Below are positions 1 through 23,531 of a stretch of 64,000 bases of DNA, one piece after another. The stretch covers positions 372,001 to 436,000 of the forward strand of contig WFMF01000098.1 in assembly GCA_011033025.1 (NCBI GenBank), read 5' to 3'. Both the position numbers and the translations under genes were made by a program. How positions within the stretch are numbered: the first letter of the stretch is position 1; the number at the start of each line of letters is the position of its first letter. Source of the DNA: Beroe forskalii. Taxonomy: Eukaryota; Ctenophora; Nuda; Beroida; Beroidae. Under the pieces are notes generated by a model. It searched no databases, was not told where the DNA came from, and saw only the letters and a program-made list of their open reading frames with translations.

Positions 1-604
1 GTCCAAGTGCCAATTCACTTTTGAGTTCCATTTAGTCTGTCCCATTTGTCCCTGTCCCAATCTTAAGTTTGGGACAATTAGCTAATTAGGACAGTACAGA
101 GCACATCCTGGGAGAGACTTTTTACGGTACATATTCCTGCCAAAAGATCCTCTAACAAGAAAAAACTGGGTCAAAAGAATGAAAAGGGACCTGATGACCT
201 GGAAGCCCAGTCAAAGTACTAAGATTTACACTGGCTATAGTGATCCAGTCAATACAGATTGAATTTACTGTTTAAAAGTTTAAACTGTTCATTTTGTCGC
301 ATATAGCATCTGTTTTTTGCAATTTTTTGGTTGGTGAATCAAATGATATAAATTAATGTCGTAATTATGCGGGTGAAAAGTGGGACGTAGCACCAATACT
401 GTAATTATAATGCAATTAGCCTCGCTGTATCGCTAGCGTACTGTTGTTGATATTGATATGCAGCGCAGGGTGCTGTATTGCTGCAGAAAGCGGAATCTTT
501 GGGGGCTCTAATTAGGGTGATGCAATTAAGCACACGCCGCAAGATATACATAGGCGTGATCCACAAGTGATCTGCTACTATTTTAGGCAAAGTTGTTTTT
601 TTCG
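1..604. other. no gene recognised
   Basis: AT-rich sequence with short ORFs only. None of them shows a recognisable domain, a good splice context or a compositional bias that would mark coding DNA. I see nothing else in it. Confidence 0.5.
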
Positions 605-1245
605 CGTCATGCACCTTTAACATAGGCCCTTTTAATTTTTCATTACATTTTCAGAATTCTCATCAACATACCTATCATGTCCCAAAATATCAAAGATATT
701 TGACGTAAAATACTGACCCTTGATTTTTTTAAAAGGGCCTATGTCAACATAGGCCCCAGAATTTTATGTCATTATACCTTCCCATGAAACTTAGAAAGGG
801 GCCTATGTTAACATAGGCCCCCATATTTTTCGTGGTTTAAGTTTGTTTCGTTGCGTAGAAAGGTCCTAAGTAAACATAAGCCTTACTTTTTCATTAAAAT
901 TTTTGAAACATAAAAAGGGCCTATGTTAACATAGGCCCCCAAAGTCTTACTTTTTCATTAAAATTTTTGAAATATAAAAAGGGCCTATGTTAACATAGGC
1001 CCCCAAAATATTGGAAAATTGGATAATTTGTTGCGTAAAAAGGGCCTATATCAGTTTTTAAGTCCCCACCAAAAATCCTACAAAGAGATCAATGGTAGCA
1101 AATCATCTAATTTCTATGCTGTAGACACTGAAGAAGTAATAGAATTCAAATTCTGATATAATTTCTGAGCATTGTGGCCAATATTCAGTTTTTATCGATT
1201 ATCTCAAAACACGTTTTTTAGACATAGGCCCTTTCTATGTTTAAG
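605..1245. repeat. cluster of GGGCCTATGTT palindromes
   Basis: A family of units carrying AAAGGGCCTATGTT joined to its reverse complement. The 22-bp perfect palindrome with half-site GGGCCTATGTT occurs near 797, 916 and 980; a one-base variant lies near 735 and half-sites lie near 625, 1040 and 1223. Two adjacent units (about 880-1005) share about 60 bp including a TTTTTCATTAAAATTTTTGAAA stretch, so part is a true tandem duplication. The last half-site runs into the 3' end of the peptidase ORF on the minus strand. Looks like a palindromic mobile or satellite unit; its function is unknown. Confidence 0.7.
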
Positions 1246-2824
1246 TGACGATGTGTTTCCAGAGGCGCAGTATCCCTGATCTTTCCAGTACCCACAGTCC
1301 TTCTCATCATCCAAACATTCCTTATCCTGACATTCCGGTCTAGTGTCCCCACTCACACATTCCTTCTTGCAGAAAGCACATGTCAGTTTGCAACCATACT
1401 TTGCTATCGTGAGGTAGTCTGGGTCATTGCACCGATCTAAGTCCTTCATTCTATCACACTCCTCCTTTGGCAAGCCGTCTTCACACTCCTTAGGGGGCAA
1501 GAAGCAGTCTTTCTCCTCCTGGGAACCCGCCATGGACTTCGTGTTCTGGGGACACTTGGTGCACTCCACAGCAGCATAGCTGCTCCATGTGTTGGGCCCA
1601 CACCTCTCGCATCTGTTGCTTGCTTTGGATAGGAAGGTTCCTGGCTGGCACTCAGTGCAGTCCTCTGCATCAGTGGATCCTCTGTTTGCCCATGACCCTG
1701 CACCACAAGGTGTGCAATAGGTTGCCCTGGGGTCGCTATTGTAGCTGTTGATGTCACACTGCTTGCACGTGTCATCAGGTGTCCGGAAGTACCCTGGCCG
1801 ACACTTCACCCCACACTGGTCACACGACATCTTGCAGTTGGTCCTCATGAACTCCACATAAGGCCCCTCGTTGCAGTAGTTGTGTTCACGTGCCCAATAC
1901 GAACAGCTTCCAACATCTGCATACTTAGGGTTGTCATGACAAGCTGGGGTCCTTTCTCCTGAGTCTTTAGGTGCTCTAGGGAAGTCCGGCATGCCATCAC
2001 TGGTGTCCAGGTCCTGGTACTCAAGATACAGAGGCTGCATCATTATCCCACACATGTTGATGCCTTCGCCTCGTAGGATGTTCCCAAAACCATTTCTGCC
2101 CCAGTCAGGCCCCCAGGAGTTCTTTATAGTCCAGTAGTCAGGTGCGTATCCCACCATCATCACCGCATGGTTAATCTGGGCCCCGGCAGGGCATGCGTCG
2201 TACACTCCGTCTTTGTAGAGGAAGAAGGAGCCTTCTTTGTCAGGGTCTCCGTGCATGGCAACACTCAGCGGCATCACGTTCAGTGCTTCCACCATCAGGT
2301 GGTCAAGGTTGACGGGCAACTCCACCCAGTTACCCACTCGGAACTTACCTGTTGGTTGGAGTGTTTAAGGGTCTAAAGCTATAATTGACATGAGTTCGCT
2401 TTTCTGGAAACTTTTAATTATAAGTTACTAACTAATCGTGTTCAGCCAGTGGTGATTCATGTGTGAGGGGGGGGGGAGGTGAAGTGTATGTGTCAGATAT
2501 CTGGATCAAAGGATATGTGTGACTGGATGGCAAGGGCAGATAAGAGGGTGCAATGAGGGAGTGACTTAATGTGAGATTTAGATGAGAGGAATTTACCTGC
2601 CATTGCATTGGGGAACATCCTGTCCAAGTTGCTCTTAGCATGACATGCACTGTCACTCCCCCTGTATTCGTACTCCAGAGAAGTCCCAATACGCTGGTCC
2701 CTCTTCACATAGGCCCAGGCCAGCCGGGCACTGGCTCCAGAACATCCCTTGTTGTCGAAATTGTTTAGGACTCGCTCGTGCGCACAGTCCAGGATTTCTT
2801 GAGGGGACAGTGTCAGCAGACTTC
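1204..2824 (-). CDS. papain-family (C1A) cysteine peptidase with ShK and cysteine-rich modules, 5'-truncated
   Basis: Two exons are visible on the minus strand: 2824-2597 and 2348-1204. Splice sites are clean (acceptor ending TTCAG at 2825; donor G|GTAAAT at 2597/2596; acceptor CAACAG at 2349) and the phases agree. The first exon has the papain middle segment: LSPQEILDC, then GCSGASA, and a paired YEYRG motif. The second holds the catalytic histidine in INHAVMMVGY and the catalytic asparagine in IKNSWGPDWG, then CGI. Downstream comes an ShK module (CHDNPKYADVGSC...CDQC), two GCC2/GCC3-like cysteine-rich repeats (CRPGYF..., CQPGTF...), a second ShK-like module and the start of a third. The exon with the catalytic cysteine and the propeptide is absent: upstream lies a TTAGGG array and then the divergently oriented RCE1 gene. 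The last codons read into the GGGCCTATGT repeat, so the C-terminus is probably repeat-derived. Secreted or lysosomal proteolysis is expected for the family; this copy may be a pseudogene or an assembly-truncated gene. Confidence 0.8.
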
Positions 2825-3021
2825 CTGAACAATGTAGCTTGTTTTATGGCTACAGAATATCGTTTCAAATAAGCAGGTACCTATGATATGATATGAAGCC
2901 GATTGAAGCAGTAAAAGGATCGCTTTGCGATTCAGATAATACTGTATTAAATCAATATGATATTTTATGCTAAAAAGCATCCCTTGCCAATCTTACCAGT
3001 GGTTTTCTTGTAGATCCACTC
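2825..3021. other. sequence between peptidase fragment and telomeric array
   Basis: This is where the missing 5' exons of the peptidase should begin. On the minus strand a possible short exon end with a donor-like ACTG|GTAAGA sits at about 2985-3020, directly against the telomeric repeat, but I cannot match it to the papain family. Confidence 0.3.
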
Positions 3022-3109
3022 TAGGGTTAGGGTTGGGGTTAGGGTTAGGGTTAGGGTTAGGGTTAGGGTTAGGGTTAGGGTTAGGGTTAGGGTTAGGGTT
3101 AGGGTTAGT
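3022..3109 (+). repeat. interstitial telomeric array (TTAGGG)n
   Basis: About 14-15 nearly perfect TTAGGG units, with one GGTTGGGG variant near the left end. The G-rich strand runs left to right, the orientation of a chromosome end whose interior is to the left. It separates the truncated peptidase gene from RCE1. Confidence 0.95.
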
Positions 3110-3197
3110 TAACTGAAATCTTTGATTTTTTTCTTATTCACTCTTATTAAACTTCGATGTTCATGAATTATCTAACCTTCCTCACATATTAGCAGCC

Positions 3198-6100
3198 ATG
3201 TTATTGTATTTTGACCTTGGACTGCTACCCGCAATCTCTTCTGCACTTGGAATAGCTCTGATGTTCGTACTCAGTATGTACATTTGGCCACAGACGTTCG
3301 ATAGGAACCACCCAACCTGTGTCAAACAAAGGTAGATTGTAAAGAAGTTGTACATGAACTGGATGATTTCACCCTGCTGAAATCTTTATTTCGTCTCTTC
3401 ACCCACCTCTCGTTCTCTCAATCTCCTCTCCTTTATACCCCCTCCCTTCTCCCGCTCTCCTCACCTTCCAATCACCTTTTTCTCTTCCCAGGATAGTCAG
3501 CGCACTACTGGTTACCCTTATATCCCCTCTCTCCCTTACCCTCCTGGGCTCCCTCTCATCTAACTCTGACCACAATCTACTGTCTTGGACAGGATTCAGA
3601 GACCCGATCTCTGCTGTTATACCTCTCACACTTACTCTCATATTGTTCTTGGGTAAGTGGGATGGGAACGCGTGTTATTTTAAAAACTGCGCAGTGAAAA
3701 GTCGGCTCTCTAAAAGTTTAAATTTGAAGTTTATGAGCTTGGTGATTTCAAATTGTCATTTTAAATTCTATTCTATGAGATTTATAGTTGTGACTCTGAG
3801 ATAAGCTCAAATGATGTTTACCCAGTTTAAATTTCAGGTCCGTTGTTCCAGTGCTACACTATTGGTGAAAGTATTCTGGCAGATTATGACTCCTACTCAG
3901 ACATTTTACTCATCAGGAACCTGGTGGTCGCCCCAATTACCGAAGAAATAGGTGGGGAAGCTTAACCAGAGTTTGAGCGAGAGGATGTATGACCCTGGCT
4001 AGTGGCTATTGTAGTCACTATTTTTTACATATATATCTTAGGCTTGACTCTGCCTATTGAAGTCATTAGATATATCCATCTTAAACACTTCGCAAATGAT
4101 AAGTTTTCAGATCAAACTTAATTTTCATAATCCAAATTATGCCAATACTTCCCAATTAATAATTATCCTCAATGTCAGTTTTCAGGGGGTCCTTTTTAAA
4201 GGTGCAGTCCGGGTCCGGGATATTGGTCAAAAAATTCAAATTCCTGAATTATAGCTCAAGTCATTAGTCTAGTATCCACCATCACTCCTGCAAACGGAAA
4301 TAGCGCAGAAATAATTGTATCATCCCCTAATTGGCCACTAAAGTTAGCGCGTGTGATCCTTGAGCAGCGTCCTCCCGCAACACATAGCTCGAATTACAGT
4401 GCGTGTGTAATGTACTGCGTAACCTGGTTTGTTTATCTTGTATAATTTACGGCAATTGATTGTTTTCGTTTATTGAATGTTCCATAGGTATTTGTCGGTT
4501 GTCACGATTAATTACATACATTGTACTTTCTCGTTAATTACGTGTAATGTTGTTGTTAATGTACATAATATTATGCCTAACGAATCTTCCCAATCTTATT
4601 TCGAAGTTTGTTGATATGCTTGTATGTATTAATTCCATGTAAATGACGGAATTCAAGCATTTTTTGACTAACAGCGAAGTTTCAGTGTACCATTGGCTAT
4701 TGACACATTTACCAACACATCTTATGCAACACAGGAGTTGACCTTAAACTTTTAAATTGTAACCTTCTAAAGTAGTAGGTACTAAGTGCCAATCGTTCGC
4801 GATTTTAGTGTTTAGTAGTTCTGAGTTCTGTAGTCTAACTGCTTCAGCTTAGTCTCAAAGAAAGATCACAGTAGTCAGTAGTAATTACGAATATTAATTT
4901 TTATGGTACTTAGCCTCATTTATATTTTAGGTATGAACTGTTTAATAAACTAATACAGTAACCAAATTAATGACTTAAAATCTATAGAAATGAATGAAGA
5001 GACTTGTTTGGGAGAGCAGATCGGTGTATGTGAGTTTCCAGATCACCCCTATAGTTCACCAAGTGAGAGTAGAGCACGATGAAGAAATTGAAGATATGAA
5101 TTTTTCCCTTTTCACGATGGAAAATAGAGTAGAATCTACAACTGAAATTGCTAATCAATCAGAACTTACTGTGTCGCATGACCAGAGTGATTCGATAGAA
5201 TTAGACCAGATCAGACCGATGATGGGCAGTCTTCGGATTTGACGTGGTGTAAATGTGGCCATTGCTCATTGTGTCCTCGACTAGAATCTATTTGCTGTCA
5301 TGATAAGCCGGAAATATTGGATGTAATGAGTCCTGGCAAAGAATGTATAACCAATGAAACTTTTTTCCAAGCACAGTTAATGTGTGAAGAGGGTTTACAA
5401 TATAATAGATTTATTTATGCATCCCTTTTGAAAGATGATGCTGCGAGGCAAAAATATTTGAATAGAGACTTCGATAACAGCCTGAAGAGGCACCTATGCT
5501 ACCGAAACTTTTTGGTAATTGCGAACAGAGGGCAACCAATGGGCCGGTATAATAGAATAGTATTGCCACGATGTGTTGTATCGAGAATCCGAGAAAAATA
5601 TCCTGATCCTTTGGGCCACTACACTGGATTTCAATTACATGTGGATGATGCTTGTTGATGAGTTGACATTGTACAATACATATATCTTACACTGTTTGTG
5701 AAAGTAAATTATACACTTAATCATGTAAATTTGTCGTAATATACCGATATTCAAGGTTTATTCGCATAATTGTATCTAATTGTTTCGTAATCACACTGGT
5801 ATTTGTATAGCGCACCTACCTAGGACGCTGCTCAAGCGTGTGCGGCTGTAATTTGATACGCTAATTTTAGCATGATCTAATTAGTTCCGACGCGCGAGAC
5901 CCCGCTACATGTTGTTTATTCACGCCCTACTACCGATTTAGCTAAAGTTGTAAATATCCCGGACTGCACCTTTAATAATACTCTGGGTTGGACTAAGACG
6001 GTTCTGTTACAACCCCTTTTCTTTGGGGTGGCTCATCTTCATCATGGGGTCAGTACTTGGGGAGGACGTTTAGTTTTATTTAGTAACCAAAAACCTTTTC

Positions 6101-9100
6101 AAAAGGAAGGTTTTTAAAGGGGACATTTATAATTAGAATTATTAATGTTCCCTATTAATGTTCCCTATACTCCCATACAAGTTTTATAGGGAGTTTTATA
6201 GGGTGAGTACTGAGTACTTGAGGAGGACGTTTAGTTTTCTTTAGTAACCAAAAACCTTCCCTATTTAAAAGGAAGGTTTTTATAGGGGACATTCATAATT
6301 AGAATTATTAATGTTCCCTATTAATGTTCCCTATAAAAGTTTAATAGGGAGTTTTATAGCGATGGGTATTTTAGTATGCTTATAGTGTAAAACCTATCCC
6401 AATTCCCTACTATTCGGATCCCTGATTAGAAAATTCATATGATATCAACAAAAGGAAACAAATAGCCCGAATGCACAAAAACTCAAATAAACGAATTGAA
6501 TTAGAAAAGTTCATCTTGGGTGTCTTGAAATCACTGGGTGAAGCTTGCCTGATTGTGTGTCTCTAATTCACTGAGTGAAGCTTGCCTGATTGGGATAGAC
6601 AGTTCCCCACTCCTCCTCTTCTTCAGTTTATTCCATGGCTTCTGTTCCTGGCACCACATCATCTTCGTTAGTATCTGGCTGAACCTCGTGATCCTCTATT
6701 CCGTCGTAGTCACAGCATGAGAACCAGAATGTGTCCTTAACGACGAACTTGCAGCCGAAACTCACGGCGGATTTGTCATTTACCTGCGAAGGAGGGGGGT
6801 TAAATTATGGAATAGATTTGCGGAGTTAGTTTCAATTAGGCCTTCCTGGTGCTCGTTTCTGACTATCAAAGGCATAATTGAGCTATATTGCGCACTTGGC
6901 ACCTACACTTCCAGCAAGTTTCACAGTTTCCGGCACTTACGCTTTCAGCAAGTTTTACAGTTTCCGGCACTTACGCTTTCAGCGAGTTTCACAGTTTCGG
7001 GCACGAGAGTGTTCTTGACAAACTTCACTTTGTTGCCCTCCTTGAACTCCAAGCAGAGTGTACCCATGCTGGGGGCTACCCCGTCACAGTTATCATTAGC
7101 CTCAGCGAGCCCCTTGCACCTGCAATGGTTTCTTTAGTTCTTTGTATTCGTAACTGAGTAAATCAATATTTCATACTATTGAAACAAATTTTAAAACAAT
7201 TCCAATTTTATTTTATTTTCAGCGAAGTGTCGGATACTAAATTTTGTCGTCATACTCGATATAACTGCAATTTTGTGAAAAATGTATGGTGTTTTTGTAA
7301 TTAATTATTTTCGCCCCAAAATGCCCACCTGTCCTCAGCGTCATGTCTAAGATCGTTGTTCCATCCCGCAAAACCGAGGTCCTTATGTCCGTCCAGGGTT
7401 CCGTGGTGGTAGTTCTTCCCCACAGCGAAGCCCTCCGCAAGACCGAGCACCACGGCAGACACCAGAAGAAGTTGCATCTTGTAGAGTGAGATAGATTGAG
7501 ATAGAGAGAAGTAGATTGTCAAACGAGTTGTGGAATGAGTTAGAGAGAAATGGAGGGGTTTTTTTATAGTTAAGTATGGATCATGACACACAATTGAATA
7601 TAAATTGTCAACACCCCGATGATTGTTTGGGTGTTGTAGGACATTTTGTTCAAGTATTGTTGAAATTTGTGTTATAATACGACTGAAGATCCTCGCAAAA
7701 TTTATAGTTATTAGTTGAGTAACTTGAGGACGCCAGTTTCTGCAGTTTCAAAAGACTTAAAAGGTAGTATTTCTGGCGGCAGTGACCGTTGGGATTGTTT
7801 CTTTAGTTGTGCTATGGTTCATTTTGGGGAAATATTCCAATATATCTGCATCGAGGAAAGTCCGTACTTACAATTGAAAAGTGAGCACTATCTCAAGTCC
7901 CTCCAATGTCGTTAGTGCTACCTATAACACATTGTTAAAATGTGTGTTACAATTGTTAAGAGATGTTTTAGAGTTTTAGAGCCATATTAAGTTATCCTAC
8001 AGTCTACAAACCCATTTAAGCAGTCTGCAGTGGGATATTTTTTTTTTATTAAATTGCCACACCTTGAAGATGCTATAGCTCAGAAATTTGTGTTATAATA
8101 CGACTGAAGATCCTCGCAAAATTTATCGTTATTAGTTGAGTAACTTGAGGACGCCAGTTTCTGCAGTTTCAAAAGACTTAAGGTAGTATTTCTGGCGGCA
8201 GTGCCCCTTGGGATTGGTTCTTCAGTTGTGCTATGGTTATGAGCACTCTCTCAAGTCCCTCTAATGTCTCTAGTGCTAACAATTAACACATTGTTAAAAT
8301 GTGTGTTACAATTGTTAAGAGATGGTTTAGCTCCATAGACCAATTTTAAGTGGTCTGCAGTGGGATATTCTTCATGAAATTGTCATACCTTGAAGATGCT
8401 ATAGCTCAGACATTTCTATTTCTGGGAATTTATTATTTGGAAAGGGTTCAACACTACTTGATCAAAGCCTAACATCCATGTTGGTTACAGTAATCCAATA
8501 CTAGTGGGCCATTAAGAAAAAATGGCGTGCGAAATCCAAAAAGACGCTTAAAATTGTCTTGTAATTGTGGAATTAATTACAACAATTTCCAGGGGGAATA
8601 CAACTCTTATAAATTACCTTGTGTGTGATTGAATCACTAACAATTGATAAACAATTGATTTAGAAAATCACTGTTTCATTGATAAGACTTCTTCCATAGC
8701 TGCCGAACTGCCCTCCTTTTGGGAGGGCGCCCTCCCATGCCCTCCACTTGCCCTCCTTTTGGACCTTGCCCACCTTTTTGGAGAGCAAATCTGAAAATTT
8801 ACTCAAAATTCTGGAAATTTACCCAAAAAGCACTATCTCGGATCACATTTTTAGTCGTTCCCTAAAAAAAAGGTCACCAATTTCCGAAAATCTACCTACT
8901 AAGCACTATCTCGGATCAATTTTGAAAATTTACCTATCGAGCACTATCTCGAATCAATTTTAAAAATTTACCTACTGTACTGAAAATCGAGAAATTTACC
9001 TTAAATCATAAAAATTTACCTAAAAATCTGGAAATTTACCTAATAAGCACTATCTCGGATTGCGTTTTTGAGGCGTCGACCAAAAAAAAAAAAAAAAAAA

Positions 9101-9976
9101 AAAAGGTCGACACATAAATTCGAGGAATATACTTACGAAATTTGCCCTCCAAGCAATGATATTTGCCCTCCAAAGTGGGGTAAAAAAGTGCCCTCCCAAA
9201 GGATTTTCAAGAGTCGGCAGCTATGGACTTCTTCATAACGTCATCAATTAACTGACGTTAACTCCAATGTCAGCGCCCTAAGTACAAAAACAATGATAAA
9301 TTACTGCCAGAAATCTCTCGGGATGTGTCCTTAAGACTAGTGCTCGATTGCCACTGCGTCTACACCTACTTCACATTTCAGTGTCAGCGACTTATCAAGG
9401 GGGAGGCAGTCGGGAACGTGCTGGCTACCATACTCCTCCAAACTGCCTTCACCTCACTATTTGGGGCTTACTCAACTCTTGTGTTTCTAACTACGGGATC
9501 GGTAAGTGAGATTTAGTGCAGAAAATTGCTGTTTCAAGTTCATCCGTTTGACCGACAACTGTGTAGGATTTTTTTAGAATTTGAATGTGTCAGGAAATTA
9601 TTTCCGTAAAAATAGCTTTATGAATTCACCATTATTTATTATTCTTGATAAGCATGATCATTTTCGTCGCTCATTCCTCAGTTTTCACTGCCATCTCGAT
9701 CTTCTGACACCTTTATCTCGGAGGTGTTTGGTACCTTTTACAAGATGTGAAAATATCAATAATTCCCTATCAATTCTCCAGGTTTTTGGCCCCATCCTCT
9801 GCCACGCATTCTGCAACAGCATGGGTTTTCCCAGCTTTGACACCATCCCTGACTCCCCTCGACCCGTCCTAACCACGGTATTCTACATCATCGGACTGGT
9901 AGGGTTTATGACTTTAACACCGCTTCTGCTGAACTGTGGTAGGTTTAGTGGTAGTTTGTACTGTACTTTGGGATGA
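3198..9976 (+). CDS. RCE1: CAAX prenyl protease 2 (RCE1), multi-exon
   Basis: RCE1 is an ER membrane endopeptidase of the CPBP family that removes the -aaX tripeptide from prenylated CAAX proteins such as Ras. I assemble exons 3198-3331, 3492-3652, 3838-3951, 4179-4201 (23-nt microexon), 5998-6048, 9382-9501 and 9782-9938 or 9782-9976, all with agreeing phases. Diagnostic residues: PLSLTLLGS in exon 2; GPLFQ then RNLVVAPITEEI in exon 3, completed by VFR in the microexon to give the EExxxR catalytic motif; PLFFGVAHLHH in exon 5 (catalytic histidine); FGAYSTLVF in exon 6; FGPILCHAFCNSMGFPSF in exon 7 (second histidine/asparagine motif). Hydrophobic segments throughout fit a polytopic membrane protein. 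The last exon either reads to TGA at 9974-9976 or is spliced at G|GTAGGT (9938/9939) to an exon I cannot find. Donor 5 is weak (GTCAGT). The intron between the microexon and exon 5 is essentially one transposon; another intron contains a complete minus-strand gene and a MITE. Confidence 0.9.
3332..3491 (+). other. RCE1 intron 1
   Basis: Starts GTAGAT and ends with a long C/T-rich tract followed by TCTTCCCAG, a strong acceptor context. It holds nothing else. Confidence 0.8.
4200..5971 (+). mobile_element. TTAA-flanked DNA transposon carrying a P2X7-like domain
   Basis: Termini are AGGTGCAGTCCGGG on the left and the complement (CCCGGACTGCACCT) on the right, flanked on both sides by TTAA (4196-4199 and 5972-5975), as in piggyBac-type insertions; a TA duplication is also formally compatible. 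A second inverted block lies inward: TTGAGCAGCGTCCT at about 4362 and its complement at about 5822, each next to a GCGTGTG-like motif. The element is 1772 bp. I see no transposase, so it should be non-autonomous. Its cargo is the degenerate P2X7-like ORF. It occupies the RCE1 intron between the microexon and exon 5, and its first bases complete the AAG|GTGCAG splice donor. Confidence 0.75.
4990..5658 (+). pseudogene. P2X7 receptor C-terminal (intracellular) domain-like ORF, broken
   Basis: The open part from about 5191 to the TGA at 5656-5658 contains a WCKCGHC zinc-type cysteine motif, CCHDKPE, a long middle segment, CYRNF, then PRCVVSRIREKYPDP and YTGF. These are hallmarks of the cytoplasmic 'ballast' domain of P2X7 and of many invertebrate proteins that carry the domain without a channel. 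No P2X channel segment is present. The upstream part has a plausible ATG at 4990, but stops and frame changes follow (TGA around 5080 and 5190), so the ORF is broken or needs splicing. It lies wholly inside the TTAA-flanked element, which suggests that the domain is transposon cargo. Its molecular function there is unknown. Confidence 0.7.
6054..6385 (+). repeat. two-copy tandem repeat of about 165 bp
   Basis: Two adjacent copies begin near CAGTACTTG-GGAGGACG (6051) and GAGTACTTGAGGAGGACG (6213). Both contain AACCAAAAACCTT, an AAGGTTTTT-type inverted partner, TAATGTTCCCTATTAATG and AGGGAGTTTTATAG. Internal symmetry suggests a hairpin-forming repeat. It follows RCE1 exon 5 directly, in the intron. 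Confidence 0.75.
6628..7477 (-). CDS. small secreted cysteine-rich protein, three exons
   Basis: Exons 7477-7329, 7119-6975 and 6783-6628 join in frame to a 149-residue protein. Splice sites are good: AG|GTGGGC donor and TTGCAG acceptor for intron 1, GC|GTAAGT donor and TTCGCAG acceptor for intron 2. The start ATG at 7475-7477 opens a classic signal peptide (MQLLLVSAVVLGLAEGFA). The mature part has cysteines in CKGL, NCDG, LCLEF, GCKF and SCCD, and ends with an acidic tail before TAA. A TATA box lies about 85 bp upstream of the ATG. I do not recognise the family. It lies antisense within the long RCE1 intron between exons 5 and 6. The exon 2 donor is embedded in a triplicated 34-bp repeat, so extra in-register donors lie just downstream. 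Confidence 0.8.
6898..6999 (-). repeat. 34-bp unit x3 carrying the exon-2 splice donor
   Basis: Three tandem copies (6966-6999, 6932-6965, 6898-6931) of a 34-bp unit whose minus-strand sequence is the last 24 nt of exon 2 plus GTAAGTGCC. Each copy keeps a GT donor: GTAAGT, GTAAGT and GTAGGT. Confidence 0.9.
7562..7568 (-). promoter_or_regulatory. TATA box of the small secreted gene
   Basis: Minus strand reads CTATAAAAAAA, about 85 bp upstream of the start codon of the three-exon gene, a normal distance for a short 5' leader. Inferred from sequence only. Confidence 0.6.
7671..8410 (+). repeat. two-copy direct repeat of about 0.4 kb
   Basis: The block starting GTGTTATAATACGACTGAAG at about 7671 recurs at about 8091 with small deletions. 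Both copies share GGACGCCAGTTTCTGCAG, TCTGGCGGCAGTG, the TTAACACATTGTT-like segment and the GTCTGCAGTGGGATATT end. No coding sense. Confidence 0.8.
8695..9225. mobile_element. MITE with 9-bp target duplication (Mutator-like)
   Basis: Terminal inverted repeats CATAGCTGCCGA (8695-8706) and TCGGCAGCTATG (9214-9225) are flanked by a perfect 9-bp direct repeat GACTTCTTC (8686-8694 and 9226-9234). Nine-base duplications are typical of Mutator/MULE insertions. The 531-bp interior has GCCCTCC motifs near both ends, several copies of GCACTATCTCGGAT with ATTTACC, and an A-rich run near 9085. It encodes nothing. It lies in the RCE1 intron before exon 6. Confidence 0.85.

Positions 9977-23531
<13,555 letters not shown>

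Noticed and set aside
3022-3109. Real chromosome end
   Set aside because: Sequence with genuine genes continues on both sides in this window, so it is interstitial as given; a misjoin remains possible.
9685-9876. Minus-strand ORF opposite RCE1 exon 7
   Set aside because: Shadow of the exon with the LCHAFCN motif.
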